Source: Przewalskia tangutica (taxonomy: Eukaryota; Streptophyta; Magnoliopsida; Solanales; Solanaceae). From it: a DNA stretch of 64,000 nt. Position numbers and translations under genes: made by a program. Each line of letters starts with the position of its first letter. The first letter of the stretch is position 1. The DNA is taken from the NCBI GenBank assembly GCA_029844215.1, contig CM056725.1:55093609-55157608 (forward strand), given 5' to 3'. Below, piece after piece: positions 24,373 to 35,373 of this stretch. A model generated the notes under the pieces. It did no database searches. It saw nothing but the letters and a program-made list of their open reading frames with translations, and was not told the origin of the DNA.

Positions 24373-25172
24373 TCAAACTTGCCCCGTAGGGCGCATAGCT
24401 AGGGAAGATGACGAACTACCCACCGATCCTGTAGGCTGAGTCCTCCTACCAGGACATCCTTTCGACATATGGCCCTGACGGCCGCCAGTAAAACAAGTAC
24501 CAACTACAAGACGACATTCCCGATGGCGTGCACACCGTGAACACGGGAAAACTAAATTGACCGGCCGGAACCTACGCAGTGTCGCGGAACCTAAGCTCTG
24601 GAGCTCTGACCAACTCCTGCATACCCCGAACGTTCTGAACCCTGTGGAGGACCTCTCTGCACTGGTGGATGTGCATATTCTAATCTGCTGGTGAGGTGAC
24701 TTGACTCGAAAGTTACCAAAGGACCTTGCTGTTCTAGCCCTCTTCTGCTGTCTTTGGTTAACCCGTCGATCTCTACGTTTCTTGGCTTGCTGCGCATAAG
24801 CCCGTACACAGGCCATGCTCAAGCCTAACTGAAGAATTACTCTTGCACGAGCCTCTCGTTGATATTCATCAAGACTCGCGGTACATCGGTATACTCTCTG
24901 GTAGCCAAATCCATAGCTAGTAACAGGGTCGCCTCTTTGCAATCTATATTCTTTGTTCCCGGTCGTGGAACTGAAGGTTCAAATGTCATGGCCGCAGTAG
25001 GAACTGCTGCCGCTGTGCTAAACTCTGCTGGGGCTGGTGATGTCGCAGAACTCCCCAAACGAAGCACCACCCTAGGTGATGATTGGGCCTGTGCCCTAGT
25101 AACCCTCTCGTTTCTGCTCGTAACTCCCGCTTTGCCTCCTCGGGCTCGGGTTGCCTTTACGCGAGGAGGCAT
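24373..25172 (-). pseudogene. Gag of element E, nearly whole non-autonomous form
   Basis: This is the best-preserved gag of the defective family. The start at 25172 gives MPPRVKATRARGGKAG. The first frame runs to about 24930 through the Ala/Ser/Pro-rich N-terminal part and EPSVPRPGTKNIDCKEATLL. The second (24373-24942) carries SLDEYQREARARVILQL, ACVRAYAQQAKKRRDRR, KRARTARSFGNF and the knuckle region CSRCARHRECR / CFTGGRQGHMSKGCP. One frameshift near 24930 joins them. The knuckle has Gly at the second Cys position of CCHC, so zinc binding is probably lost. The capsid domain present in G (62840-63180) is absent between NIDCKEATLL and SLDEYQRE. It would be about 265 residues if joined, and it stops where protease should start. 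Confidence 0.85.
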
Positions 25173-25349
25173 AACGGGAAAGAAATACGTTAGAGGTCCA
25201 ACTTATAACACGGCTCTAAGGCACGATCTCGAGTGAGAAGAATGAAAACCAATCCTAAATATCCTATAGCCTCACGATTATCAAGTGGTGCACAACACAC
25301 CGATAATCAAGACTCTTATCGATACTGTAGACACTTTCCCAGATTAATC

Positions 25350-25361
25350 GCTTCGATACCA
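25350..25361 (-). other. Primer-binding site of element E (altered)
   Basis: GCTTCGATACCA instead of GCTCTGATACCA. CTG is written as TCG inside a functionally constrained site, a key example of the CWG substitution pattern. Confidence 0.85.
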
Positions 25362-25365
25362 CTTT

Positions 25366-28300
25366 TGTCACGACCGAACCTGCCCGTGATCGTTCTACCG
25401 GGCACCCTAGTGATACAACATCGTAGTAATCACGGAATATAAAACAAGACATGAAAAATATTATGAAGTAAACGATGTCGAGAAAGCTTGCCTTTCTGCA
25501 TATATATAAATCAATTTAAACCGAATGCTACATCCCATATACAACTCGCCTACAACAAGATTATGCACCTCTAAGAGTGACATGACAACAATGGCGGACA
25601 GGCCCCGCCATACCCTCGAATGTAGCACCTACTACGACAGGGACTATACCACCGATAAGCCTCCGAGAAACGGAGCTTCCCAAACGCTGAATCGTGACTC
25701 CATGGCGAGAGGATCAACTCGTGTACCTTTACTGCAGATGAACGCACTTCAAGGAGGTCGATAACAGTACCAAGTATGTGAAATCGAAATATCAGTAAAT
25801 GAAATCATAGCATCTATATAAAGCGGAGACATGTATGATAACCAACCATACCCATAATAATTAAGCGATCATGTCAAGTCGTGACTCACGCCTCAAAGTC
25901 ATCACTCAAATACAACTATGGGTCTCACGCCCACAACATCAATCATGCCTGGAATACCTTTCCTCACCGCCAGCCTATGATATAAAAGCACCAAAGAATA
26001 CACATGAACACCGTGTCCCACTGTGTCATAATAAAACCGTGACGGTAAGTACGAAGGCATAGCCGACTACTAAAACCCACAGTACCAATCAAGGTCATAA
26101 ACTGTATCATGAGATCTGTCTAGACCGCCACATGATCGAAGCTGGCCACTCGCCCGCAGTATCTAATGTGCGCGTCTAGTCCTGGAACTTCCCGCAGCTC
26201 CGCATAGGCCTGTCACATCGGCCCGCATGAGGTATTCCCCGCATCGAGGGTAGCTACTCCCCGGCATCCGCCTGGACTCGCAGTCCGCATGGCCACATAG
26301 ACCGCATGACCACAAGGGCCGCACACTAACCTGGAACTCTCGCAGCTCCGCATAGGCCCCCAGGACCCGCATGAGGTATTCTCGAATCATGGTCCCAGAC
26401 CGCCTGAGTCTACCCCGCATCGGAGGGCAGCTTAACCCCCGGAAACATGTCAAGAGGTGAGTGATGTAATACTAGCATAACGGCTTACCGTTAAACAACA
26501 CAAGCACAACAAGGGAAACCCCTTTTCACAAACATCACCAAATACTAACACACGTAGCATCCTAATATGTTTACTTATCAAATCAACAAGAAAGTATTAC
26601 AAGGCTATCACAAACCAATACAATCAAGTATTTCACACAAGGTACTTCCTTCTTTATGTTAACAAGTTCGGGTTTTTATCCCCAAAGTACTTCATACATT
26701 AACTCTTTAAAAGATACGTTACTTTCACAAAAGTCACACAATACCCGTAGTATGAAAATAGAGTGACTATCCTTTTAAGTAAACCAAACAATTCCCTTTG
26801 TAAAGAAAATCAAGTAACAACATTATTTTCCAAACGTTCAAGTTTGCCTAATTTCAACTTACTCAAGTTTCTCATTTTCGAAAGGTTTTGCAGTTCATAG
26901 TATTAATCACTTACTAATATAATTCTCCTTTAAAATAATCTGAGAACCATATACCTTATATGTGAGTAGGTTATTCTTGTTTATAACAATCTTATAACAG
27001 CAGCCATGATCTAGGAAATGTAATATCATTTTTTCTCATCTTATCTTCTATGCAGATGGAGGGTTCTAGGTTTTAATAATACCGATTAGTCAATACATTT
27101 CCCTTTATTAGCGCCTGTGGTTTGCTCGATACTTATTCTCATTTCCAAATCAAGAAACCTTATTCTTTTAAAATCAAGTACTCATTACTCATGAATGAGG
27201 TTTTACAACATTTATAACAAAATGTTACATATCAAGTCAATTAGGTTAAGTCTCTTATCTTTTAAGATCAAGTCTCTTAACTTTTACAATAAATAAACCA
27301 TTCTGTTACCTACATGGAGTCGTTATAACTAACTTCCCATAAAGCTATTATAACACCCTATGTTTTGAACCAACCAAACTCATTTAACACATGACGCTCA
27401 CCGTACTACATAGTTTACAAAACATCATGCTAGAAAGGATAGGAAGAGGTTCACATACCTCGCGACGATTATCGACTATTAGCAAATAGCTCCACAGTAT
27501 TGTACCCCTGCTAGCCTTTTCCACTCATCAAGTAGAATACGCTACTTGCGATTCTCCACCTATATGGACACAAACGCTTATAAACTTCTAAACACTCGGT
27601 TCTATATTCTACGTAAAATTTGCAAAGACCTCCCCGCAATGCAGTAAAATCTCCTCTATCGAGGCCGCTACCAAGCCAACCAGGGGATTTATACGCCTAA
27701 CCGGACGTATACAATTCTATAACACAAGAATACCACGCAAGTCTCATCAGAACACGCCCTATGTAATTACGATCAGCTTCTTCTTTATTCAGCTTAAGTC
27801 CAAAGACATTGCCGCAAAGCTATGTTCAGATCTATATATAGTATACTTCAACTATATAATCCTACAACATGTAATTCCAATTACAACAAGGGGACAAGAA
27901 TATTTACCTCGATAAGCCCAAAATTATCCAAGTTATAATGTCGATCCCGAGCAAGTTTTAGCTCCTACCCGCGCGCTCAACCCGCTCCAAACAACCCTTA
28001 GAAGTTCTACACAACTTCTTCTTAATACTCCAACCAACTATGGAGATTTTCCTTAGTGGTTTCGGTTTGAGACAAAAAGGACATAAGGTAGTATTTCCGG
28101 CTCTACGTATAGAGATATCTTTGGAATACTACAAGGTATACTGGCTAAGGTAATTTTGGGTATAGTAACAATACTGAGAGTATTTCTACCAAGAGGGGGT
28201 GTATTCTACGAGAACAACAAGGCAGTGGTACCCCCACTGCTTAACCCTAAAGGAAGGGGTGGGTCTCGCCACACCACAAGGAGTGGTGCTACTCTCGGCC

Positions 28301-29082
28301 AAGGGGCCTCACAAGGGGGAGGGCTTTCAAGACTTGAGGGAGTGAGGAGTGGATGAAGAAAACTCATCAAAGGGAGGGGTATTTATAGGGAAACCAAGGG
28401 CCAAGATCTAGCCAAGTGGGGGGGCAAGTGGAGGGCCAAGATATGCCCAAGTGCCCCCTAGACCCTACTCCTTAAAACCCTCACAAATATCTACACAAAT
28501 ATCTACCATCAACTTGCCCATTCAATCGGCCCTAAGTCGCTCTCAAGTCCACCAATGAGAGGTGCCAAGTGTTGCCCTCTCGTTGGTCCAAAACATTTCG
28601 TCTCTCGGAAAAATCCGCAAAAATACTAAATGACATAGCCGTAATTTACCCTCCGCAAGTTAGGTAAAACGTTTCGTCGAAAAACGACTCTAACCGGGTG
28701 TTGTGCACAAAGTGAAAATCGGCCAAGCCCACTTAGGGGGAGGTGACACGTGTCGCCCTCCTACACGTCCAAAATAATTCATCTTCCGAAAATATCCATA
28801 ATGGCCAAAATCTCAAAAACAAAGCGGGCCCCACAAGACCGTAAATTACTCCCGTGGGCCCCACGTGACCATTTCCGGAAATAAAATTCCATAATTCTCA
28901 AATATTCTAAGAAGTCCGAATACTAAATCTGGGAATCCAATTCCCATTAACGAACCTTTTTCTTTTACAAAAACCGGAAACTTTTCCGTCGAAAAATCAC
29001 ATCTTCCTTTCTTTCCAATATTTATGTCGTATTCTCGTACGTACGTCCTCACATACATACCCTGGAACTACGGGGTATAACA
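25366..29082 (-). mobile_element. 5' LTR of element E
   Basis: 3,717 bp. It carries many CTG-to-TCG and CAG-to-CGA differences from the 3' LTR over its first 900 bp but is very close elsewhere (for example 26460-27540 against 20320-21430). TATA box at 28380-28387, G-box at 28745-28754. Confidence 0.92.
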
Positions 29083-29335
29083 GCCCTGTCCCGTCGTTGT
29101 TGTCATATCATTCGTAGAGGTCTGTAGTACTGTTGTGGGCAGGGTTGTAATGGGATGTAACTGTTCAAATTGTTATTTATATATACCGGGCGTAACCGCT
29201 TGGTTAGCTTTGTCTTCTTATTTCACCGTCTTATTGCATTGACTTCATGTTATTGTTTTATGTTCCGCTGATTTTCTCGATGTATGACTACTTGGGTGCC
29301 GGGTAGGCACGATCCACGCCCCGAACGTCGTGACA
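29083..29335 (+). mobile_element. 5' LTR of element D, right part
   Basis: The last 253 bp of the D 5' LTR, resuming after element E and ending CGTCGTGACA. It matches 35115-35373. Confidence 0.9.
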
Positions 29336-29339
29336 AAAG

Positions 29340-29351
29340 TGGTATCGCATC
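29340..29351 (+). other. Primer-binding site of element D (altered)
   Basis: TGGTATCGCATC stands in place of TGGTATCAGAGC, four bases after the LTR. The CAG sites here and just downstream are changed in the same manner as in element E. Confidence 0.8.
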
Positions 29352-29538
29352 GCTTAATCTCGGAAAGTGTCTCACGCATCGTATCTAGTAGAGTCTTGAT
29401 TATCGGTGTGTTGTGCACCACATCAATAATCGTGAGGCTATAGGATATTTAGGATTGGTTTCCATTCTTCTCACTCGAGATCGTGCCTTAGAGATGTGTT
29501 ATAAGTTGGACCTCTAACGTATTTCTTTCCTCACCGTT

Positions 29539-30300
29539 ATGCCTCCGCGTAGGGCAAACCCGAGCCCGTGAGGGCAAGCGGCGTAGGAGCTGCGAGTAAG
29601 TACGAGGGTTACGTGAGCACAGCCCAATCATCACCGACATGATGCTTCATTCGGGAGTTCTGCGACATCACCACCCATCGAGTTTAGCACGGCGGCGATT
29701 CCTCATCGCGCCATGATAAATGAACCTTCGCCCACGGCCGAACAGAGAATAGAGATTGCAAAGAGGCGACCACATTACTAGCTATGGATTTGGCTACCGA
29801 GAGTATACCGATATACCGCGGTATTGATGAATATCTAAGAGAGGTCGTGCGTAAGAAATTCTTCGATTAGGCTCGAGCAGGCCTGCACGCTTATGCGCAG
29901 CCGGCCAAGAAACGTAGAGATCGACGGGTTAACCAAGAACAGCAGAGTCATTTGGTAACTTTCGAGTCGAGTCACCTCACCAGCAGATTAGATTATTAAC
30001 ATCCACCAGTGTAGAGAGGTCCTCCACAGGGTTCAGGACGTTCGGGGTATGCAGGAGTTGGTCAGAGCTCCAGAGCTTCCGGTTCACAGCTACACGTAGG
30101 TACCGGCAATGATTCGCTTTTCCTCGGTATTCATTAGCGGACGGACGTCATCCCAGGGAATGTCGTCTTTTTGTTGGTACTCATGTTACCGGCGGCCGTC
30201 AGGGCCATGTGTCGAAAGGATGTCCTAGTAGGAGGACTCAGCCTTCAGGATCGGTGGGTAGTTCGTCATCTTCCCTAGCTATGCGCCCTACGGGGTAGGT
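29539..30300 (+). pseudogene. Gag of element D
   Basis: The start at 29539 gives MPPRRANPSP, after which the frame is lost. Pieces in shifting frames match the family: the ATLL...LATREYTDI stretch, then DEYLRE, AYAQPAKKRRDRR, and a knuckle region with GGRQGHVSKGCP in which the first Cys pair is damaged. The capsid domain is missing as in the relatives. Codons and spacing suggest many single-base losses at CTG/CAG sites (for example near 29560-29650), so the true gene may be less broken than it looks. It is followed by spacer, not protease. Confidence 0.75.
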
Positions 30301-30850
30301 TTGATTAGAACGCCTAAGGGGAGTGAAGCAGTAGATACAGGTATATCCTTAAACCTCTAGAGATTAGCACGTATGATGAGATGAGTATATCTTAAGTGTT
30401 ATGTTCAGATAACATAAGTATATTGTGATTAGAAATCATGGTTAGTTAACCAGGAAAGAGTCGGGGATAAGGGAAGGTGTGAGCCTTAGAATGTTATACG
30501 TGGAGACCTTAGAGGTAAGGCCATCTCGAGTAAAAGAGGTATTTTATGTTTGACCCTTATCGGAGTGCATAGTGCACGTGAGATATGTTTGTGTGATAAG
30601 TCCCTGAGTAGTGTGGAAGGAAAGAGGGTAGTTGAGCTAAGAAGACCGCTAGGTTTTCGTAACGTGGATTAGTAAGATTGTTTCGGATCGGGGAGCTAGT
30701 GTTTTGAGCGTTGCCGGGTCTGGTTAAGGCCATGTTGCGGGTCAACCCGCGGCCTGTATGGTGGTGGGGTCAGTTTGTGGTGGTCCCGCTTTGTGTTAGG
30801 GTCACGAGGGTGTTAGGCCCAAGTTTAGTTAACCATCATACGAGTTCGTG
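30301..30850 (+). other. Spacer replacing pol in element D
   Basis: The conserved spacer read in the sense direction, with ATATCCTTAAACCTCTAGAG at its start and the GTTATGTTCAGATAACATAA inverted repeat. No pol domain. ATTGTTTCGGATCGGGGAGC near 30676 reads IVSDRGA but lies on the wrong side of the integrase segment, so I do not take it as the integrase core. Confidence 0.6.
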
Positions 30851-31640
30851 GATGCGTTCAACCAGTAGTCGGGCCAATGAGGTCAGCCCGTATTGTCTTT
30901 TAGTCAAGATCATTTACTCGACAAAGGGTTATGCGAGATGTTATATCAGGAAGTTTGTATGGCTGCACGAGGTGCCTGCCTTCACCTTATGTCAGGCAGT
31001 GGAGTCCAGGTTACAGCTATTTTCGTTTCTGGAAGTTTTACCAGGCAGGGTTGAGGAACTCAGGTGAGTCTCGATGTCGCGTTCGCCTCGCCAATGTGGA
31101 TTTCAGGGGTAGCTGTAAGGATTGTTGTCTCCTGTTGAGGGAGTGTTTTTATAACCACCATTTCAGTATTCAAATGTCGCTTTATGACGCCTTGAAGGGG
31201 CAGAAATGTAAATTGCCGTTCGATTGGTTCGATGTTGGCAAAGTTCAGATAGTTGGTTCATACTTATTCATTAGGATGTGGATAGGGTGAAGCTTATCCA
31301 GAAGAGGTTATCGACAGCTCAGAATCAACAGAAGTCGTGCGGATGATCGGCGACGACGCTTGGAGTTCAGGTTGACGGTGGGTCTTCTCGAAGGTACCAC
31401 CCCGGAGGGGTGTAACGAGTTTTGGAAAATCAGAGGAAACTTAGCCCGAGTTACTTTGGGCCTTTTTCAGGTCATGTGAAGAGTAGGCCAGATTGCCTAT
31501 ATGATAGCTTTTGCCGTCCGACTTAGGAGACAGTATGCCCAGTCTTTCGTGTTGTTATGTTCGGGAAAGTATCAGAGATCCATGCAGAGTGTTCCCAGTT
31601 AATGATGACCAAGTTAGAGATAGTCACCCAGGGATTTGGA
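30851..31640 (+). pseudogene. Integrase remnant of element D
   Basis: This is the later half of integrase on the plus strand. Visible pieces, in changing frames, are LLVKIIYSTKGYARCYIRKF (30890-30950), FRFWKFYQAGL (31020-31050), MSLYDALKGQKCKLPFDWFDVGKVQIVGSYL (31170-31260) and degraded GPY/F-region sequence (31430-31530). They follow the order of Ty3/gypsy integrase. The catalytic aspartates cannot be read confidently. With the gag and spacer upstream it shows the family's gag-spacer-integrase plan in the sense orientation. Confidence 0.82.
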
Positions 31641-31948
31641 AACTGAATCAGTAACAGAGATATGGTAAGAAAGAGTTCGAGTGTACGAGAAGGGTACGAC
31701 GCGTAAGGGAAAAAGCGAGCATGTATTGCGAGCATAGATGTGATCATTTCTTTTGTAAGGAGAAGGTGCGATGGAAGTATATTTTAGACCTCGGGTAAGG
31801 GCTTTTGTGTTGTTAGAGGTGATTCCTCGTGGACTTGGATGTAAGTATTTTTGCGCAGGTGTTTCCGTGGCCAGGTGTGGCAGGATTGTTCTCATAAGTA
31901 TAGTAGTGAAAACTATACTGGCGCACGTATGTTTTGAGACTTAGAAGG

Positions 31949-31983
31949 AACATTCGGGACGAATGTTTCTAAGGAAGGGAGAA
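31949..31983 (+). other. Hairpin and polypurine tract of element D
   Basis: A perfect hairpin AACATTCG-GGA-CGAATGTT at 31949-31967 is followed by the purine run AAGGAAGGGAGAA at 31971-31983, which touches TGTTATACC of the 3' LTR. Confidence 0.88.
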
Positions 31984-34900
31984 TGTTATACCCCGTATTT
32001 CCAGAGTATGTACGCGGGGACGTACGTAGAAAAGTTTGAACTTTAAAAGTTGGCTTGGACGATTTATTTTGTGCACAACACCCAATTAGAGTCGTTTTTC
32101 GACGAAACGTTTTACACAACTCGCGTAGGGTAAATTACGGCTATGTCATTTCTAATTTTTGCGGATTTTTCCGAGAGACGAAACATTTTGGACCAACGAG
32201 AGGGCGACACTTGGCACCCTCTAATTGGTGGGCTTTGGACGACAATGTTGGACGATTGGGTGAGTGGGAGTAGGTAGGATATTTTTTGATATTTTTGTGG
32301 TAGATGGATAAGGTGTACTTGGGTGAATCCTAGCCTTACACTTGCATGACACTTGGTTTGATCTTGGCCATTGGTTGGCCTTTGCTTGACCTATAAATAC
32401 CCCTCCCCTTTGATGAACTTCTTCATCCAAAAATTGTGCTAAGTCTTGAAAATCCCTTCCCCCTCTTCTTGTGTGTTCTCGTCCTAGCCTCCCCCTCCCC
32501 CCTTTGTGAGGCCCCTTGGCCGAGAGTCCCCTCCCCCCTTGGCCGAGAGTACCCCCCCTCCTAGTGGGGTTGGCCGAGGGGTACACCCCCCCTTGTGGTG
32601 TTGTCTCGTATAAATACACCCCCCTCTTGGTAGAAATACTCTCCAAAGTATTGTTACTATACCCAAATTACCTTAGCCGTATACCTTGTAGTATTCCAAA
32701 GATACCTCTATACGTAGAGCCCGGAAATACTACCTTATGTCCTTTTTGTCTCAAACCAAAACCCTAGGGAAAATCTTCACAGTTGGTTGAAGTATTTAAG
32801 AAGAAGTTGCGTAGAACTTCTAAAGGGTTGTTTGGAGCGGGTTGGAGCACCCGGAGTAGGAGCTAAGCGTTGCTCAGGATCGACTTTATAACTTGGATAA
32901 TTTTGGGCTTATCGAGGTAAATAATCTTGTCCCTCTATTGTAATTGGAAATTACATACTGTAGTTGTATAAATGAATATAAGATTCATAGAAGAGATTTG
33001 AACTGTAATAGAAGGATATTACAGAAAAGACTTGAACTGAAATCACATCAGAAGAATAATCTACCGAGTAGTCTAGACTTTGATAGACTTGTATAACCTT
33101 TATAGGTTGAATGTTCTGTAGTAGCATGTGCTACTTGGAAGGTGGACAAGGCTAGCCGGGTTATAGCCGTGGAGCGTTTTGCTAATAGTCGATAATCGTC
33201 ACGAGGTATGTGACTCTTCCTATCCTCTTGAGCATGATATTTTAAAGAATATATATATAGTACGGTAGACGTACGTGTGTTAACTGAATAATAATTACGG
33301 CAATGTCTTCGGACTTAAGCCTGAATAATAATTACGGCAATGTCTTTCGACTTAAGCCTGAATAATCTTGAAGTATTTCAAAGAATACTGAATCATTTTT
33401 TAACAGAAGAGTAATACTGGGTTTTAAAAGCTTAAGAGTTATACTAGCTTTATGGGAAGTTAGGTATAACGGTTTAAGAGAGATAAAAAGAATGATTTAT
33501 TGATTTAAGAAGATAAGAGACTTGACTTAATTGAATTTTGTTAAAAAGTGTGAAACCTCATTCGTGAGTAATGAGTACTTGGTTTTTAAAAGGAGTAATG
33601 TTTTACTGATTTCGGAAATCAGAATAAGTATCGAACAAACCACCGCAGCGCTAATAAAGGGAAATGTTTTGACTAATAAAGTATTATTAAAACCAGTAGA
33701 AACTTCCATCTGCATAGAAGCTAAGATGAGACAAAATGATATTACATTTCCTAGATCATGGTCATGTAATAAGATTATTATGAACAAGAATAACCTACTC
33801 ACACATAAGGTATATGTTTCTCAAATTGTTTTAAAGGATTAAAACTATGAACTACGAAACCTTTCGAAAATGAGAAACTTGAGTAATTGAAATTAGGCAA
33901 ACTTGAACGTTTGGAAAAGAATGTTGTACTTGATTTTACAAAGAGAAGTGTTTTGATTTACTTCAAAAGATAATCACTCTATTTTTATATACTACGGGTA
34001 TTGTGTGACTTTTGTGAAAGCAACGTATCTTTTAAAGAGTTAATGTATGAAGTACTTTGGGATAAAACCCGAACTTGTTAACATAAAGCGTAAAGTACCT
34101 TGTGAATAACTTGATTGTGTTGGTTTGTGATAGTCTTGTAATACTTCTTGTTGATTTGATAAAGTAAACATGTTAGGATGCTACGTGTGTTAGTATCTTG
34201 TGATGTTTGTGTAAAGGGGTTACCCTTGTTGTGCTTATGTTGTTTAACGATAAGCTGTTATGTTAGTATCATATCACTCATGATTCCGGGGGTTAAGCTG
34301 CCCTCCGATGCGGGGTAGACTCAGGCGGGTCTGTGTGACCTATGATTCGAGAATACCTCACGCGGTCCAGGTGACCCGTGCGAGCTACGAGTTCCGTGTT
34401 AGTGTCGCGCCTTTATGGTCATGCGGTCTATGTGGGCCATGCGGATCGCGAGTCCAGGCGTTGTCGGGAGTAGCTACCCTCGATGCGGGAATACCTCATG
34501 CGCCATCTGAGTGGCTTATGCGCGAGTCGCGGAAGTTCCGGGGCTAGACGCGCACATTAGATCTTCGCGCGAGTGGCCAGCTTTGATCATGTGACGGTCT
34601 AGACAGATCTCATGATACAGTTTATGTCCTTGTTTGTACTGGGGGTTTTAGTAGTCGGCTATGCCTTCGTACTTACCCCGTACGGTTTTATGATGACACA
34701 GGTGGGACCTGGTGTTCATGTGTATTCCTTGGTGCTTTCATATCATAGACTGCCGGCAGTGAGGAAGGTATTCCACGGGCATGATTGATGTTGTGGGCGT
34801 GAGACCCATTGTTATATTTGAGTGATGACTTGGAGGGCGTGAGTCCCTGACTTGACATAACTGCTATTTATTGTGAACTGTAGTTTGGTTATCATACATG

Positions 34901-35373
34901 TCTCCTGCTTTATATAGACTACTATGATTTCATTTACGATTTTCGCCACATACTGTACTGTTGCATCGACCTCCTTCGGGATGCGTCATGCCGCAGTAAA
35001 GGTACACCGCCGTTGATCCTCGCTCTTAGGGTCATTCAGCGTTTGGGAAAGCTCCGTTTCTCGAGGCTTATCTTCGTATAGTCCTGTTGTAGGTGCTACA
35101 TTCGTGGTATGACGGCCCCGTCCGTCGTTGTTGTCATATCATTCGTAGGTCCGTAGTAATCGCTGTGGCGTGGTTGTAATGGGATGTAACTGTTCAAATT
35201 GTTATTTATATATACTGAAGGTAACCGTTTTGGTTAGTCTGTCTTCTTATTTCACTCGTCTTATTGCATTGACTTCATGTTATTGTTTTATGTTCCGCTG
35301 ATTTTCTCGGATGTATGACTACTTGGGTGCCCGGGTAAGGCACCAGTCACGGGCCCCGGAACGGGTCGTGACA
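31984..35373 (+). mobile_element. 3' LTR of element D
   Basis: 3,390 bp, uninterrupted, so it is the reference LTR for this family: TATA box 32392-32399, open frame 33531-33842, palindrome 33606-33622, CATGCGG block about 34290-34560, and GGGTCGTGACA at the end. Confidence 0.95.

Larger units (their letters stand above)
19217..29082 (-). mobile_element. Element E (innermost insertion, in 5' LTR of D)
   Basis: A minus-strand element of 9.87 kb with LTRs 19217-22952 and 25366-29082 and 2.4 kb of internal DNA. The flanks are GGCCT (19212-19216) and GCCCT (29083-29087), a target duplication with one mismatch at a GC-rich site where base calls are doubtful. It is the fifth level of nesting and therefore the youngest in its branch. 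Confidence 0.92.
16172..35373 (+). mobile_element. Element D (plus strand, carries E inside its 5' LTR)
   Basis: A two-LTR element opposite in orientation to its hosts. The 5' LTR is 16172-19216 plus 29083-29335, the internal region 29336-31983, and the 3' LTR 31984-35373. The target duplication is ACTTC at 16167-16171 and 35374-35378. Without E it is about 9.3 kb. It has a primer-binding site, gag, spacer, integrase end and polypurine tract in the right order, and no reverse transcriptase. Confidence 0.94.

Noticed and set aside
30676..30696. Integrase motif IVSDRGA in element D
   Set aside because: It lies on the 5' side of the stretch that should precede it, and other copies read ATTGTTCCGGATCGGGGAG in the spacer.
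30301..30850. Reverse transcriptase or endogenous pararetrovirus fragment
   Set aside because: No YxDD, no RNase H or movement-protein motif in any frame; all elements have true LTRs and target duplications.
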